Assembly (NCBI GenBank): GCA_049292975.1
Contig: JBATRZ010000037.1
Span: 1 to 44,075 of the forward strand
Length of the DNA stretch: 44,075 nt
Reading direction: 5' to 3'
Origin: JBGSWE01 sp049292975
GTDB lineage: Bacteria > Patescibacteriota > Saccharimonadia > Saccharimonadales > JACDBH01
This document shows, piece by piece, positions 6,954 through 12,676 of this stretch. Numbering within the stretch: the first letter of the stretch is position 1; the number at the start of each line of letters is the position of its first letter. Under the pieces are notes generated by a model. The model was not told the DNA's origin, made no database searches, and saw only the letters and a list, made by a program, of their open reading frames with translations. Made by a program: the position numbers and the translations under genes.

Positions 6954-7033
6954 AAATTGGTTGTGGTTTATGCCAGTTTGGGGGATGGGGGGCTTTGCAG
7001 CGCTTCTAAAGCGGCTACAGGGGCTACTGCGGG
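6954..7033 (+). repeat. Direct repeat copy R2 between two toxin-antitoxin modules
   Basis: Begins AATTGGTTGTGGTTTATGCC and contains GTTTGGGGGATGGGGGGC, then a palindrome AGCGCTT-CT-AAAGCGGCT and ACAGGGGCTACTGCGGG. It aligns over its length with R3 and, less well, with R1. It sits exactly between the divergent promoters of the two modules. Confidence 0.78.
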
Positions 7034-7061
7034 CGTTTATATCAACAAACCCGAGCATTTA

Positions 7062-7090
7062 TTGACTCAGATTTAACCATTGTGTATACT
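7062..7090 (+). promoter_or_regulatory. Promoter of the RelB-like/YafQ-like module (leaderless geometry)
   Basis: TTGACT at 7062-7067, 17-nt spacer, TATACT at 7085-7090. The antitoxin ATG is at 7100, 10 nt after the -10 hexamer, and there is no Shine-Dalgarno, so transcription should begin at or within about 3 nt of the start codon. Confidence 0.75.
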
Positions 7091-7099
7091 TTGGTTATT

Positions 7100-7405
7100 A
7101 TGAGTAACGATACTGTACTGAATGTAAAGATAGATAAGGAGCTTAAGCGGCAAGCACAGGCAGCTGCTAAAGCTATAGATTTGCCTGTTAGTACTATTGT
7201 TGCTGCTTCTTTGCGTGAATTTGTGCGTACCCGCTCCATCACTATCAGTGACGAGGGGACGCTGAAACCAGAAGTAATTAATGAGTTAAGAAAAATTTCG
7301 GCTGATGCAAAGAGGGGGGTCAATGTTTCCCCGGTTTTTGACAGCGCTGAAGAATCTTTTGTTTGGCTTGATAAAGAATTAGCCAAAGAACGCGGGGAAG
7401 CTTAA
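7100..7405 (+). CDS. RelB/DinJ-like antitoxin
   Basis: 101 aa from ATG 7100; the frame is open from 7082 but that ATG lies within the promoter. The N-terminal NDTVLNVKIDKELKRQAQ and AIDLPVSTIVAASLREFV form a ribbon-helix-helix, and the C-terminal tail is toxin-binding. The toxin gene follows 9 nt downstream. It resembles the antitoxin at 29529 (shared spacing, a short VSPVFDS / ISGSFNS segment near the end), so the two modules look paralogous. Confidence 0.87.
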   Translation: MSNDTVLNVKIDKELKRQAQAAAKAIDLPVSTIVAASLREFVRTRSITISDEGTLKPEVINELRKISADAKRGVNVSPVFDSAEESFVWLDKELAKERGEA

Positions 7406-7414
7406 AAAAGCTTC

Positions 7415-7675
7415 ATGAAAATCCGCTATTCTAAGAGGTTCACCAAGCAGCTCGCCAAACAACCAACCAATGTAGAAAAAGCTTTCAAGTTGCGCATTTT
7501 GCTATTCCAGGAGAATATGCACGATCCAATGCTTCGGAATCATCCGCTAAAAGGCGAGTTCAAAGGCTATTACAGCATAAACATTACGGGAGATGTAAGG
7601 GCCCTGTACGAAATCATAGAGGATGAAATATATCTTTATGATGTGATTGGCAGCCACTCGCAGCTCTACGGATAG
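7415..7675 (+). CDS. RelE/YafQ-like mRNA interferase toxin
   Basis: 86 aa. It begins MKIRYSKRFTKQLAK and has the segment HPLKGEFKGYYSINITGDVRALYE typical of the YafQ branch. The tail IGSHSQLYG matches the tail of the toxin at 29809 (IGTHSQLYG). Toxins of this family cut mRNA in the ribosomal A site; the C-terminal His is a usual catalytic residue. It is transcribed with its antitoxin, and repeat R3 begins 10 bp after its stop. Confidence 0.87.
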   Translation: MKIRYSKRFTKQLAKQPTNVEKAFKLRILLFQENMHDPMLRNHPLKGEFKGYYSINITGDVRALYEIIEDEIYLYDVIGSHSQLYG

Positions 7676-7684
7676 GCTTGATGG

Positions 7685-7762
7685 AAATTGGTTGTGGTTT
7701 TATGTCAGCTTGGGACTGGAGGGGTGTTGCGGTCTCTAGAGAGGCCGCGGGGCTATTATAGG
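7685..7762 (+). repeat. Direct repeat copy R3 after the second toxin-antitoxin module
   Basis: AAATTGGTTGTGGTTTTATG, then TCAGCTTGGGACTGGAGGGG, TGTT, then a near-perfect palindrome GCGGTCTC...GAGGCCGC and GGGGCTATTATAGG. Same orientation and order of blocks as R1 and R2. The palindromic part differs in sequence but keeps its position. Confidence 0.78.
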
Positions 7763-7824
7763 TGCTTACGGTTGCTATTTTAGGGCGCATAGGTATTATT
7801 AAGGATAACTAAGGAGTTAAACAG

Positions 7825-8142
7825 GTGGCTATGCCTTTTAATGCCCAGCCAGGAGCTTCGGAAACTTATCTTCTGCCAGTGGTTACGCCTGAGGCTGCTG
7901 AAGCTATATGTATTGAGGCGGCTGTCTACGAGGGACAGATGGAGGCTGATGCAAACGCCAGATTGCAGGCCCATAACCCCCTGTTTGTTAGTTTCCTTCT
8001 CCTGATCATGGATAGGGCTGGCCTCGAGAGAGGTACAGCGGAACATACCAGAACGGGAGAAATTGTATTGGCTGCACATGAACTTTTGCTTAAGGCTGCC
8101 CAGATGAAGCTGCATGGCGAAAGCCCGTCCCAGGGCTTGTAG
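7825..8142 (+). CDS. Hypothetical protein, helical
   Basis: 105 aa from GTG 7825 (ATG at 7831 is possible). AAGGAG lies about 9 nt before the GTG. Composition suggests alpha-helices throughout (PEAAEAICIEAAVYEGQMEADANARL; a hydrophobic FVSFLLLIMD near residue 55). No family recognised and no signal peptide. It converges with the DUF1801 gene, whose stop is 14 bp away. No close functional context. Confidence 0.65.
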   Translation: MAMPFNAQPGASETYLLPVVTPEAAEAICIEAAVYEGQMEADANARLQAHNPLFVSFLLLIMDRAGLERGTAEHTRTGEIVLAAHELLLKAAQMKLHGESPSQGL

Positions 8143-8156
8143 GCAAGCCACAGGGC

Positions 8157-8501
8157 TTATTTAAGCTGGCCGAGGTTGTGTTTGGTCAGTTTGGTGATGA
8201 GATTGTAAGGAATAGGCTCATCTAGGGGCAGCTTGATGGTGCCTTTGGTGGTTTCGTAGGCCTCTATGTCCTTGGCGAAGGCCTGGATGGTGGCCGGACC
8301 AGGGTAAATACCGATGTGATGCTCAAAGCCGCCGAAGTGTATCAGATTACGTTTTTGCCAATAGGTGGGGATGCCGTAGGACATCTTCTCGGTGGCGTCG
8401 GGGGCGGCCTCTTGTATGACGCACCTTATCTTTTGCAGTATCTTCTGGGTCTCTGCCGGGTAGCTTGCGATGTAATCGTCTATCCTGGGATCTGCTGTCA
8501 T
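8157..8501 (-). CDS. DUF1801 (YdhG/YjdI-like) protein
   Basis: 114 aa. It carries the family pattern DDYIASYPAETQKILQKIR near the N-terminus, then ATEKMSYGIPTYW, GFEHHIGIYPGP and the end FDE-like LPLDEPIPYNLITKLTK. The fold resembles the frataxin-like YdhG group, whose biochemical role is not settled. The start ATG 8501 was chosen over upstream codons because AAGGAG lies 6-7 nt before it. The gene is monocistronic. Confidence 0.87.
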   Translation of the reverse strand: MTADPRIDDYIASYPAETQKILQKIRCVIQEAAPDATEKMSYGIPTYWQKRNLIHFGGFEHHIGIYPGPATIQAFAKDIEAYETTKGTIKLPLDEPIPYNLITKLTKHNLGQLK

Positions 8502-8571
8502 CCGTCGCTCCTTATATTTGAACACGTATTTAGTATAAACCACGCCTAAGACTTCAGATAACATAATCTTA

Positions 8572-8600
8572 TTGACGAAAGCTTAAGCATGTGTTATCAT
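8572..8600 (+). promoter_or_regulatory. Candidate promoter for the small ORF at 8645
   Basis: TTGACG at 8572-8577, 17-nt spacer, TATCAT at 8595-8600. The next start with a ribosome-binding site is GTG 8645. Confidence 0.5.
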
Positions 8601-8644
8601 AAGCACATTCGATAGGGAATAGATCGACTTACAAGAGGACTACT

Positions 8645-8749
8645 GTGTCCCTTGAACTTTACCGACTAGCTAAAAATCATTTTTCTGCTGTCAAAGTAGC
8701 TATGGCTACTCCTCCACCAGAAAAAAGAATTTTTATATCAGCCGGATAA
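8645..8749 (+). CDS. Possible small protein of 34 aa
   Basis: GTG 8645 follows AGAGGA at a spacing of about 6 nt, and a promoter-like pair lies 45 bp upstream. The peptide begins VSLELYRLAKNHFSAVKVA and ends in ISAG, with an amphipathic N-terminal helix and a PPP motif in the middle. A terminator-like hairpin follows at 8790. No family recognised. The unit promoter-RBS-ORF-terminator makes it a fair candidate for a real small gene. Confidence 0.4.
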   Translation: MSLELYRLAKNHFSAVKVAMATPPPEKRIFISAG

Positions 8750-8789
8750 AGTCCAAGGAAACACACCAGCCTCTCGCAAGCCGATATGA

Positions 8790-8825
8790 GGGCTCGCCAG
8801 GCTGTATGTCTGGGCGGCCTTTTTT
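8790..8825 (+). terminator. Terminator-like hairpin with T run
   Basis: GGCTCGCCAGGC pairs imperfectly with GTCTGGGCGGCC and is followed by six T residues at 8820-8825. It closes the short transcription unit that starts near 8605. Confidence 0.6.
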
Positions 8826-8893
8826 GTTTCCTAGAGAGGTGTTATCAAACAAGCTAACAATAACCAGTGTCAAGCGGTTACTTTTGCGCCAAG

Positions 8894-8980
8894 CGTCATT
8901 TGCGCTCAGGTGAGGCCTCCATTCTGGAAACGTATCTGTGAATACGGTGGAAGAATGTCCTCGGCTGAGCGCAAATGACG
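8894..8980. repeat. Long hairpin element (CACCGTA family, reverse) upstream of the KGG gene
   Basis: CGTCATTTGCGCTCAG at 8894-8909 pairs with CTGAGCGCAAATGACG at 8965-8980, and the pairing continues through GAGG/CCTC. Inside, CATTCT pairs with AGAATG and CGTAT with ATACG, so the whole 87-nt block folds on itself. The inner part on the minus strand reads CCACCGTATT...ATACG, like the palindrome cores at 9311, 14572, 16420 and 20549. It may act in the 5' UTR of the KGG gene. Confidence 0.7.
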
Positions 8981-9015
8981 ACTCGCAAAATAATCGCGCA
9001 CTAAAAGGAGTCAAA

Positions 9016-9213
9016 ATGGCAGGAACAAAGAACGGCGGCAAAGCCGCTGCATCAACCAACAAAGCTAAGTACGGTGCTGACTTCTACGCACGCATCGGTG
9101 CTATGGGCGGCAAGAAGGGCACGACCGGCGGCTTCGCAGCTAACCGCGAGCTTGCTCGTACTGCTGGCGCCAAGGGCGGCCGCATTAGCCGCCGCACCAA
9201 GAAAACCGTCTAA
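9016..9213 (+). CDS. KGG-repeat (GsiB/con-10-like) small stress protein
   Basis: 65 aa, very basic and rich in Gly, Ala and Lys. Repeated GG units with adjacent Arg/Lys (AMGGKKG, TTGG, AKGGRISRR) resemble the KGG stress-protein motif. Proteins of this type are soluble, disordered and tied to desiccation or stress in Bacillus and fungi. ATG 9016 has AAAGGAG 6-7 nt upstream. A long hairpin precedes the gene and two strong stem-loops (9225-9270, 9278-9365) follow. The assignment is by motif only; a small nucleic-acid-binding protein is an alternative. Confidence 0.65.
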   Translation: MAGTKNGGKAAASTNKAKYGADFYARIGAMGGKKGTTGGFAANRELARTAGAKGGRISRRTKKTV

Positions 9214-9224
9214 AACCGCTGCAC

Positions 9225-9270
9225 GCAGCTCGGCCTGCTGACTGGCTAGGCCAGCCACCTGCCGAGCTGC
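9225..9270 (+). repeat. Stem-loop after the KGG gene
   Basis: GCAGCTCGGC at 9225-9234 pairs perfectly with GCCGAGCTGC at 9261-9270, with an inner TGGCT-AGGCC-AGCCA hairpin. There is no T run, so it is more likely an mRNA 3'-end stabiliser or processing site than an intrinsic terminator. Confidence 0.65.
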
Positions 9271-9277
9271 TTATGGC

Positions 9278-9365
9278 GCCTAGCGCGATTTTTCGCTCGT
9301 AATGCTCCCTCACCGTATTTTAATACGGCTCGGTCCGCTTGCGAGACGAAGAAATCGCACTAGGC
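9278..9365. repeat. Palindromic element of the CACCGTA family
   Basis: The outer arms GCCTAGCGCGATTT (9278-9291) and AAATCGCACTAGGC (9352-9365) pair with one wobble. The inner core CACCGTATT-TT-AATACGGCTCGG lies at 9311-9332 and is shared with 14572, 16420 and 20549 and, reversed, with 1041 and 8931. Confidence 0.75.
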
Positions 9366-9493
9366 ATCCATCTGCAACAGTTTTAGGGCCTCATCCGGAT
9401 TTCTGAATTAGAAGTTCGGCCAGGGCATTCAAGCCCAAGCGTTTTAAATCTGTTTTTGCAGCCAATTTAGGCTCAAGAGAGGTGGAATTGATT

Positions 9494-9724
9494 ATGAATC
9501 CATATGTAACTTCTAAGGACCCGGCCTGGCATCGCGCGGTGGACGGGCTAGTCATCTTAGCGATCGGTTTTGTTATAGGTATCATCGTTGCAGGCAGCTT
9601 GCTGACCTACGAGACGACCACCGTCAAGACCATCCGCCGTGTGCCTACGCTGCAAGCCCCAAGCGACGATGCGGCCGGTACGGTAGAGTCGCCACAAAAT
9701 AATGTGAAAATAAACGAAATCTAG
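9494..9724 (+). CDS. Small single-pass membrane protein
   Basis: 76 aa from ATG 9494. One transmembrane segment, LVILAIGFVIGIIVAGSLL, at about residues 19-37, a polar N-terminus and a hydrophilic tail with Asp/Pro. AGAGAGGTGG upstream serves the ATG; GTG 9482 is an in-frame alternative. Family not recognised. A strong hairpin terminator follows directly. Confidence 0.6.
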   Translation: MNPYVTSKDPAWHRAVDGLVILAIGFVIGIIVAGSLLTYETTTVKTIRRVPTLQAPSDDAAGTVESPQNNVKINEI

Positions 9725-9750
9725 AAAAACCTCCCTTGCGGGAGGTTTTT
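9725..9750. terminator. Bidirectional intrinsic terminator
   Basis: AAAAACCTCC-CTTGC-GGGAGGTTTTT: a 10-bp stem with an A run on one side and a T run on the other, so it can serve the gene at 9494 and the opposite-strand metallopeptidase. Confidence 0.9.
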
Positions 9751-9829
9751 CATAGGTAAGATTTGATAGGTAATAGATAAGAGATGGTTCATAAAGCCTA
9801 ATCTATCATCTATTAATCCTTATCTATGG
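9751..9829. repeat. Inverted heptamer-array hairpin overlapping the end of the metallopeptidase gene
   Basis: The left arm at 9752-9787 reads ATAGGTA, AGATTTG, ATAGGTA, ATAGATA, AGAGATGG. The right arm at 9797-9829, read on the minus strand, gives CATAGATA, AGGATTA, ATAGATG, ATAGATT, AGG. The loop is about 9 nt. The stop codon and last residues (IDKD) of the gene on the minus strand come from the right arm. Confidence 0.75.
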
Positions 9830-10283
9830 GCATAACGCGCCTATACGGGCGGCAAAAGCGCTGGTCGCTGACATGCCAGCTGGTCTTGCAGTTGAAACAC
9901 TCATAGGTGCGCGGATCCTTTTGTATGCTGACCGTACCGCAGGCAGGGCAGGTGGCCCTGCGGTGCAACCAGTCGCGGTACGTATCCAGGCAGTCCTCTA
10001 TATGCTCGGGGCTGATGCTGATACCGTACTTCTTAGCGATCTTACGTGCTCTTCGCCAGGCCTCCACCTCTAGTTCCATCAGCTCAAAATCGCTGTGGTA
10101 AGCGGTGTGGCCCAGGATGCCGTGTGATACTTCGTGCAGCAGCGACCAGCAGGCTATATCAGGCTGGGTAGACGAGCCGCCATAGGTGACGCTATTATCA
10201 TTGGGTGACCAGTAGAAGGCCGCGCCCTCTACAAAGGTGATTGCGGGGTAATCGCGCCTAAGACTCTCCAGCAGCTCGTTCAT
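9813..10283 (-). CDS. Putative zinc metallopeptidase with C-terminal zinc ribbon
   Basis: 156 aa from ATG 10283, chosen because the preceding in-frame codons are low-complexity and Cys-rich; an earlier ATG at 10310 is possible. The motif HEVSHGILGH at about residues 50-59 is a gluzincin/ImmA-like HExxH site, with a possible third acidic ligand in MELEVEAW. The end carries CPACG...CFNC, a four-Cys zinc ribbon. A role in regulated proteolysis (IrrE/ImmA style) or an SprT-like activity is inference. The last codons are supplied by a heptamer hairpin. Confidence 0.75.
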   Translation of the reverse strand: MNELLESLRRDYPAITFVEGAAFYWSPNDNSVTYGGSSTQPDIACWSLLHEVSHGILGHTAYHSDFELMELEVEAWRRARKIAKKYGISISPEHIEDCLDTYRDWLHRRATCPACGTVSIQKDPRTYECFNCKTSWHVSDQRFCRPYRRVMPIDKD

Positions 10284-10325
10284 GAACGTACCGCAGCATA
10301 GTTTATGGGGCATAAAACGAATGAT

Positions 10326-10380
10326 TCTCGAGACAAAACGGCAAAATTTTGCCAAAGCATAGCCGTAGCTATGGTGCGAA
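10326..10380. repeat. Short palindrome element, copy 1 (CATAGC-CGTA-GCTATG)
   Basis: GGCAAAATTTTGCC at 10340-10353 followed by CAAAGCATAGC-CGTA-GCTATGGTGCG. The same layout, TTCTCG.GACAAA then CAAAGCATATC-CGTA-GATATGGTGCGGAG, recurs at 19426-19472. It lies in a 144-bp gap between the metallopeptidase start and the ROK gene stop. Confidence 0.65.
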
Positions 10381-10427
10381 GAAAATTAGCTGTTGCGGCC
10401 GGAAAGCGTCTTTTTAGGGCCGTAAAT

Positions 10428-11246
10428 CTAGGCTGCGGTGCGTTCATAATCCTTTATAAGTTGGTAGCAGCCGTGTATGACAGCTTCTTCGGGGTTTTTT
10501 GCCTGCACCACCAGCGGGATTTTGACCAGCGGGTCCTCGTATTTCTTTAGTTCGGCCTTTAGCAGATGGCCGAACTTTTGGAAATGGCTGCCCACGCCGC
10601 CGCCGATAATAATCACGTCAGGCTGTATGTTGGCGGCGATATCTATAATGCCCATGGCCAGGTCGCGCGAGATGACCTTCCAGATGGCTTCGTCATCTAG
10701 CTCACTGGCCAGCTTGCCAAAGCGTTTCACAATAGCCTTGCCGCTGGCAAAGGACTCCCAGGTAACTAGCTGCCCGCCTCGCTCAAACAGCATGTGGCCA
10801 ACCTCAGCATCTATAAGGTCCGGATCTAGCACGTTATCAATAACGGTGCCGCCGCCGATACCGGTACTGACGGTTAGGTACGTTACCTTATGCCGCGGCG
10901 GGCTCAGCAGGCGGGCCTCAGACAAGGCAGCCAGCTTGGCGTCATTTTCTAAAAGCGTCGTACATTTGGTAATGGCCTGCACGTCGCTTTGGATGGGTAC
11001 ATTCTGCCACGGCAGGTTGCCAAAGGCGACAACCGCCCCTGTGGCGTGATCAATCTTGCCGGGAGCCGCTACGCAGACCAGGCGCACCGCAAGAGTTGTA
11101 ATATTAGCAACATTATCCGCCAGAGTCTTCTTGAATTCCTCGTAATCTTGAGGGGTGGGGAACTTGACAGAGTCTTCGACGGTACCGCCTGGCGTCATGC
11201 GGGCGACAAGCGTCTTGGTACCGCCGATATCGATAGTAAGATACAT
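10428..11246 (-). CDS. ROK-family sugar kinase-like protein
   Basis: 272 aa from ATG 11246. The N-terminal phosphate loop MYLTIDIGGTKT, a second phosphate site TVSTGIGGGTVID at about residue 122, the catalytic region LENDAKLAALSEA (Asp in NDA) and IIIGGGVGSHF near residue 225 define the ASKHA/ROK fold. ROK enzymes phosphorylate hexoses such as glucose or N-acetylmannosamine. The usual ROK zinc site (GH...CxCGxxGC) is reduced to EVGHMLFERGG with no cysteine, so the substrate is unclear. It faces rpsA divergently. Confidence 0.85.
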   Translation of the reverse strand: MYLTIDIGGTKTLVARMTPGGTVEDSVKFPTPQDYEEFKKTLADNVANITTLAVRLVCVAAPGKIDHATGAVVAFGNLPWQNVPIQSDVQAITKCTTLLENDAKLAALSEARLLSPPRHKVTYLTVSTGIGGGTVIDNVLDPDLIDAEVGHMLFERGGQLVTWESFASGKAIVKRFGKLASELDDEAIWKVISRDLAMGIIDIAANIQPDVIIIGGGVGSHFQKFGHLLKAELKKYEDPLVKIPLVVQAKNPEEAVIHGCYQLIKDYERTAA

Positions 11247-11305
11247 GCGTACATCGTACACGGACTGGGGCGTCTCCGCCAAATGCAATTACCCCTATGC
11301 GCAGC

Positions 11306-11334
11306 TTGCTAACAGATGCGTAACAGCGTATAAT
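11306..11334 (+). promoter_or_regulatory. Promoter of rpsA
   Basis: TTGCTA at 11306-11311, 17-nt spacer, consensus TATAAT at 11329-11334. A start near 11341 gives a 5' UTR of about 64 nt. Confidence 0.75.
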
Positions 11335-11404
11335 GAATACTTGAGTCTGAATGGAGTTATGCGCTACGGCGTACCACAGTCCGCAAAAGGAGACATACTT
11401 TACT

Positions 11405-12466
11405 ATGTCAAAAGTTATTACAATGGACGACTTGCTCGAGTCGGCTGAAATCCGTCAGCTGAAGACCGGCGACGTTGTCGAAGGAACCATAAACTCGGTG
11501 CGCAAGCACGAGGTATGGATTGACCTGGGCGCCAACGGCGTAGGGGTGGTTATGCGCCGCGAAATCGGCCATGGCCAAAAGATAGAAGAAGGCGAGACTG
11601 TTACCGTCAGCGTGGTAGATCCAGAGCTGGACGAGGGCTATGCGCTGCTAAGCATGAAGCGTGCCGCCAAAGACCGCGGCTGGGACGAGCTGCAACGCCT
11701 GTTCGAAGCCCAGGAAATCATTGAAATCCAAGCCTACGACGCCAACCGCGGCGGCCTGTTGGTCGAGCTAGAGGGCATTCGCGGCTTTTTGCCCGTGTCA
11801 CAACTGGCAGCAGACCATTACCCCCGCGTATCCGGTGCAGATAAAGATGAGATCCTGCAGAAGCTCAACGCTCTGGTGAACATCCCTCTGCGCGCCCGCA
11901 TCCTGGATGCCAACCGCAAGGAAAACAAGCTTATTTTCTCTGAGAAGGAAGCCGTCAAGGACGACATGCAGTCCCGCTTGACCGAACTAAAGGTAGGCGA
12001 TGTCGTAAGCGGCGTCGTGACCGGCGTCATTGACTTCGGCGCCTTTGTAAACGTCAAGGGTATCGAGGGGCTCATCCACATCTCAGAAATCTCCTGGGAG
12101 CGTGTAGAAGACCCGCGTGACTACGTAAAGACCGGCCAGGATGTCGAGGCCAAGATTATCGCCATCGACAAGGACCGCCTGAGCCTGTCCCTTAAGCAGA
12201 TGAGCGACGACCCGTGGCTGGACGAAGTCAAGGCTTTTAAGGGCGGCGATGTCGTCGAGGGTAAGATTACCCGCATCACGCCGTTTGGTGCCTTCGTACA
12301 GCTGAGCCCAAGCGTCGAGGCTCTGGTACATGTATCAGAGATAGCCAGTGACGAGGACAATGCTGATCCGACCGAAATCTTCAAACTCAACGAGAAGAAA
12401 GAGTTCAAAATCTTAGACATAGACACAGACAATAGAAAAATCGCCCTTAGCCTGAAGGACAAATAA
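11405..12466 (+). CDS. rpsA: 30S ribosomal protein S1 (four S1 domains)
   Basis: 353 aa. Four S1/OB domains lie at about residues 19-83, 98-170, 193-263 and 279-350; the third (GVVTGVIDFGAFVNVKGIEGLIHISEIS) and fourth (GKITRITPFGAFVQL) are the best conserved. S1 on the ribosome binds mRNA and helps initiation. Four domains match short S1 proteins of Gram-positive and reduced bacteria rather than the six of E. coli. ATG 11405 follows AAAAGGAG at the long spacing of 12 nt; the upstream ATG at 11351 lacks a site. infB follows after a hairpin element. Confidence 0.92.
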   Translation: MSKVITMDDLLESAEIRQLKTGDVVEGTINSVRKHEVWIDLGANGVGVVMRREIGHGQKIEEGETVTVSVVDPELDEGYALLSMKRAAKDRGWDELQRLFEAQEIIEIQAYDANRGGLLVELEGIRGFLPVSQLAADHYPRVSGADKDEILQKLNALVNIPLRARILDANRKENKLIFSEKEAVKDDMQSRLTELKVGDVVSGVVTGVIDFGAFVNVKGIEGLIHISEISWERVEDPRDYVKTGQDVEAKIIAIDKDRLSLSLKQMSDDPWLDEVKAFKGGDVVEGKITRITPFGAFVQLSPSVEALVHVSEIASDEDNADPTEIFKLNEKKEFKILDIDTDNRKIALSLKDK

Positions 12467-12590
12467 CGGGGCCGCCGATATGCAGCATATTGCTTTGTCA
12501 GAAGCTCCAGTCCGCACCAGCAGTATCTTAAATACAGCTGGCTTGCGGGCTTCGCTTCTTTCGCGCACTATGCCGCATCTCGGCAACCCG
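12467..12590. repeat. Compound hairpin between rpsA and infB
   Basis: CGGG...GATATGCAGCATATTGC near 12467-12493 pairs with GCGCACTATGCCGCATC...CCCG at 12563-12590. Inside, AGAAGC (12500-12505) pairs with GCTTCT (12554-12559), CCGCA with TGCGG, CAGC with GCTG and GTAT with ATAC. Almost all of the 124 bp folds into one structure. It starts directly after the rpsA stop and is probably an mRNA 3' structure of the same kind as those at 14466, 16379 and 20501. Confidence 0.65.
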
Positions 12591-12676
12591 TACCAATCCG
12601 ATAACTATAGAACAGGAAACCCTGTACACGGTTGTAAATTAAGCCAGCAAATGGCAGAAGGGCAAAGCTAAATATT

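Noticed and set aside
6121..7762. Integron attC sites
   Set aside because: The repeats lack the paired RYYYAAC/GTTRRRY core sites, and no integrase is seen; kept only as cassette-like direct repeats.
12480..12671. Open frame of 63 codons between rpsA and infB
   Set aside because: It lies wholly in a compound hairpin element; no ribosome-binding site or similarity.
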